Assembly (NCBI GenBank): GCA_905215555.1
Contig: CAJMQU010000022.1
Coordinates: 1-64,000 of the forward strand
Reading direction: 5' to 3'
From: an uncultured bacterium
GTDB taxonomy: Bacteria > Bacteroidota > Bacteroidia > Bacteroidales > Bacteroidaceae
Length of the DNA: 64,000 nt
The translations under genes and the position numbers were made by a program. Below are positions 61,475 through 64,000 of the stretch, in pieces (position 1 is the stretch's first letter; every line of letters begins with the position of its first letter). Below the pieces are notes generated by a model that had not been told where the DNA came from, did no database searches, and saw only the letters and a list, made by a program, of their open reading frames with translations.

Positions 61475-63247
61475 TTATTCAACATCTAATGCCGGTACGT
61501 TCTGATCGGCTCCCGGATATCCTAAATTCTGATTGATACGGCCACGAGAATTAGAAGCAATTGCATTCTCCGGAACAGGCCATAATATGTGATATGGCTT
61601 AATTGTATAAATATTAATACCATTATGATTGACCTTTTCACGGAAGAAATTATTGTATCTCATCATTCGGTCATAATAATAGTTCTTCTCTGAAATGCCA
61701 CTCAGCGAATACCCATTCAGACCTTTTTCTGCCATAATATAAGCCACACGGGTCAATTCCGTCTTGCGAGGTTCCTCAAAGAACAATTCTTTGGCACGCT
61801 CATCTAATATAGATTCAATAGTCACTTGCTGAGAATTCGTTAACTTGGTCGCATTAGCACGTATCCGGATCTTATTAATATCATTCATCGCAGCATCCAA
61901 ATTTCCTTTCCAATAATAAGCTTCAGCTCTCAATAAATAAGTTTCAGCCAAACGAAATACATACCAATCCGTATACCCTCCCTGTGGAGTATCAGGTTTA
62001 TTATCTTCAGGAACAAAAGTTTTATAATGCATCATCGGGCTCCAAGCATAAATGGTATCGACGCAATACTTCTTTTGTAAAGGTTGCCCATAATATTTAG
62101 ATGCCGGATTATTATAGACCATATCCTCCATATTCAGCCAGTTAGGAGCAGTATGACGATAATCTTCGTTAGAATCCCAGATTTCATAATTGAAATAATT
62201 AGTTGTCCTTATTCTACCGATACCACGTCCCACTTGCCCTATCTGAGGCTGTCCTGCCGCTTTATCCATTGTTCCGCGTTTACCATCCGGATCATTGTTG
62301 GTATTTGCATTCCACCAGCACGGCACAAGGTCTCTCATCCGGTAAGAACCAGTAGATGTGCCTCCTTCAACCAATCGTTTATCCTCAACCAGAAAAATGC
62401 CTTCTAAATTTTCAGAAGAGTTGATGTTCTCCCTATTAAAAAGGTCGCTTATAATGTTATATTGTGCATTCGATACATTAACTCCAAATCTCTTTTCCAT
62501 CAGTTTATGCTGACTGTGGTCTATGACAGCAGTAGCAGCAGTGACGGCTCCGTCAAAATCACAACACGCCAAACATATTTTAGCCAGCAAATGATTTCCT
62601 GCCGCCTTGGATACAGCACCATGTGGAACCCTTTCCGGTAAATGTTGAACGGCAAACATCATATCTCGCCGCAAACGTTTCAAAATGCTACCACGCGTAT
62701 GCGAATAGAAATCCAATTTAGGAGTAGTAACTTCTTTATCAATAAAAGGTACATCACCAAATTGATTAACCAATTTATAATACCAATAAGCTCTATGAAA
62801 ATAGCCTTCAGCCAAAATTGTATTTTTATCATTCTCAGTAATCTCATCAGCAACCTGTACACGTGATATAATCGTATTTGCCTTCTGAATGGCACTATAC
62901 CCTTTACTCCAAAAAGTACCAATTTGAGAATCTCCATAAGCACCCGGCTTTAACTGGATTTCCAAGTTCTTCAAAGCTTGGGCAACAATATTCCCAGCTA
63001 CGGCAACATCCGAAGTCATAAGCTCCGTACAGGCATAAGAATTATTACCTATAAATTCCGGACGTATCATGGCACGACAAGAAACCAGAGCACCTTCTAG
63101 CCCCTCTTTCGTTACATAGGTGTTCTCTGGAGAATAAAATGACAGTGGTTCCGGCTTCAGCCAATCATTACAAGAAATCAACAAGGCGGCAAACAAAAAT
63201 GCCGAGAATGCATAATGTGCCTTTCTGAATACTATTTGTGCTTTCAT
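61475..63247 (-). CDS. RagB/SusD-family outer-membrane lipoprotein
   Basis: 590-residue SusD-like glycan-binding lipoprotein. A lipoprotein signal with lipobox LLISC leads to SusD-type helices (LEGALVSCRAMIRPEFIGNN, AEGYFHRAYWYYKLVNQFGD, the TPR-like NHLLAKICLACCDFDGAVTA) and the C-terminal FRLAETYLLRAEAYYWKGNL, which is a strong family marker. It caps the SusC transporter and hands over oligosaccharides at the cell surface. The ATG at 63247 is 10 bases after the SusC stop; an earlier in-frame ATG at 63280 would overlap SusC. Confidence 0.93.
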   Translation of the reverse strand: MKAQIVFRKAHYAFSAFLFAALLISCNDWLKPEPLSFYSPENTYVTKEGLEGALVSCRAMIRPEFIGNNSYACTELMTSDVAVAGNIVAQALKNLEIQLKPGAYGDSQIGTFWSKGYSAIQKANTIISRVQVADEITENDKNTILAEGYFHRAYWYYKLVNQFGDVPFIDKEVTTPKLDFYSHTRGSILKRLRRDMMFAVQHLPERVPHGAVSKAAGNHLLAKICLACCDFDGAVTAATAVIDHSQHKLMEKRFGVNVSNAQYNIISDLFNRENINSSENLEGIFLVEDKRLVEGGTSTGSYRMRDLVPCWWNANTNNDPDGKRGTMDKAAGQPQIGQVGRGIGRIRTTNYFNYEIWDSNEDYRHTAPNWLNMEDMVYNNPASKYYGQPLQKKYCVDTIYAWSPMMHYKTFVPEDNKPDTPQGGYTDWYVFRLAETYLLRAEAYYWKGNLDAAMNDINKIRIRANATKLTNSQQVTIESILDERAKELFFEEPRKTELTRVAYIMAEKGLNGYSLSGISEKNYYYDRMMRYNNFFREKVNHNGINIYTIKPYHILWPVPENAIASNSRGRINQNLGYPGADQNVPALDVE

Positions 63248-63257
63248 ATCTATACTT

Positions 63258-64000
63258 TTATAACGAGAAATTAATACCAAAAGTAAACGTACGCGGTGCC
63301 GGAGATAACGATTCCGGATCCCAATAATCCCATCCTGTTATCAATAAAGGATTAGAAATGTTTATATAAACGCGGGCATTAGAAACACTCCATTTAGAAG
63401 TTATCTTATTAGGTATTCTGTAAGCCAGCGCAACTTCCTGCAGACGTACATACGAGCGTTTTTTATAAACATTGAACGATGGAGATTTTGTATTTGAACC
63501 TAAACGTGCAAATTCATTAGTAGGATTCTCCGGAGTCCAATAGTCATATTTATAAGCATTGACGCGGTCATAGTAATAGTCTGTGGGATGAGAATAATGA
63601 CTATTAGAAGACTTATGACCAAGATCTGAACGAATAAAGAATGAAAAGTCCACGCACTTGAAGAACTCCATTGTATTACCAATACCGAATGAGAAACGAG
63701 GACGCTTGTGTCCTTGAAAAACTTTATCATCTTCCGGCAGATATTCTCCGTCATTATTTACATCCCATATATTAAAATCACCCGGTTCTTTACCATACTT
63801 AGCAGCCTCTTCACGCTCATTTTCCTGCCACACGCCCAAAATTTTATAATCATAGATTTCATCTAAGGCATGCCCGATATACCAACCATTCTGAATATCA
63901 TCATCTTCTCTCTGACCTATTACATTACCATCTTTATCCAACACATCCACCATTTCGCCATATAAGTGGGCTATTTCATTCCGGTTAAGAGAAGCAATGA
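63258..64000 (-). CDS. SusC/RagA TonB-linked outer-membrane protein (3' part only)
   Basis: C-terminal about 247 residues of a TonB-dependent SusC-like transporter that runs out of the window. The frame is open to the window edge. Motifs include GDFNIWDVNNDGEYLPEDDK, PRFSFGIGNTMEFFKCVDFS, SYVRLQEVALAYRIPNK and ARVYINISNPLLITGWDYWD, ending in APRTFTFGINFSL with a terminal beta strand. It forms the transporter of a polysaccharide utilization locus with the SusD and GH88/105 genes behind it. The sigma/anti-sigma or hybrid two-component regulator of the locus is not in the window. Confidence 0.93.
   Translation of the reverse strand, partial: IASLNRNEIAHLYGEMVDVLDKDGNVIGQREDDDIQNGWYIGHALDEIYDYKILGVWQENEREEAAKYGKEPGDFNIWDVNNDGEYLPEDDKVFQGHKRPRFSFGIGNTMEFFKCVDFSFFIRSDLGHKSSNSHYSHPTDYYYDRVNAYKYDYWTPENPTNEFARLGSNTKSPSFNVYKKRSYVRLQEVALAYRIPNKITSKWSVSNARVYINISNPLLITGWDYWDPESLSPAPRTFTFGINFSL

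Noticed and set aside
1..64000. tRNA, rRNA, complete insertion sequence or phage genes
   Set aside because: No cloverleaf-like or rRNA-like segments and no transposase, integrase or structural phage gene were found on reading both strands.

Overview
The window is chromosomal DNA from a Bacteroides-type gut anaerobe. This rests on repeated TAnnTTTG -7 promoter elements (mostly TATCTTTG), a SusC/SusD pair, UpxY/UpxZ capsule antitermination genes, a PPi-dependent phosphofructokinase, a ferredoxin-dependent 2-oxoacid oxidoreductase and reverse rubrerythrin. No rRNA, tRNA, CRISPR array or intact insertion sequence was seen.

Layout. Positions 1-4.7 kb (+): end of a 2-oxoacid:ferredoxin oxidoreductase operon (beta, gamma), a putative porin and a periplasmic solute-binding protein. 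4.7-5.1 kb: a gene-free stretch with six small palindromes at an exact 22-bp period. 5.1-13.2 kb: NAD synthetase (-), a membrane sensor kinase, a PerR-like regulator with reverse rubrerythrin, an ECF sigma operon and guanine deaminase. 13.4-17.6 kb: a FadL-type outer-membrane protein and a Gly/Tyr/Arg/Ser-rich secreted protein (-), divergent from prmA (+).

17.7-37.3 kb (-) is a complete, visibly AT-rich capsular polysaccharide locus. Its promoter lies at a perfect 24-bp inverted repeat pair (37139-37162 and 37322-37345) bounding a 159-bp segment: a phase-variable promoter, in the ON orientation in this sequence. Reading from the promoter: UpxY, UpxZ, acyl carrier protein, ketoacyl synthase III, SDR reductase, an FrhB/hexapeptide-transferase fusion, aldo/keto reductase, Wzx flippase, then 2.5 kb of dead genes, then RmlC, pyruvyl transferase, GT2, Wzy-like polymerase, GT2, GT4, GT2, NAD-dependent epimerase, a 33-residue membrane microprotein, and a WecA/MraY-like initiating transferase followed by a clear terminator. 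The ACP/KAS III/SDR/transferase block suggests that an acyl group is built and placed on the polysaccharide. The dead genes include recognisable remnants of an HU-like protein, a smalltalk protein and an N-acetylmuramoyl-L-alanine amidase, plus a PD-(D/E)XK ATPase remnant.

37.6-60.3 kb holds mostly housekeeping and envelope genes: GH25 lysozyme, PPi-PFK, a small conserved protein, an acyltransferase, a nitrilase-family amidase, an alpha-2-macroglobulin lipoprotein paired with PBP1C, a NagB-like/PIG-L fusion whose NagB half has lost catalytic residues, an amidase_3-like protein split by an inserted domain, a TusA-like protein, a soluble PAS kinase with a Cys-rich motif, and a YgiQ radical SAM protein. 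60.4-64 kb (-) is the end of a polysaccharide utilization locus (partial SusC, SusD, GH88/105 hydrolase), probably for a pectin-type glycan.

Best targets for follow-up: the 22-bp palindrome array, the invertible capsule promoter, the capsule microprotein, the ACP-dependent capsule module with its unusual fusion, the NagB-dead deacetylase fusion, and a palindromic element that seems to be embedded in the ygiQ coding sequence.
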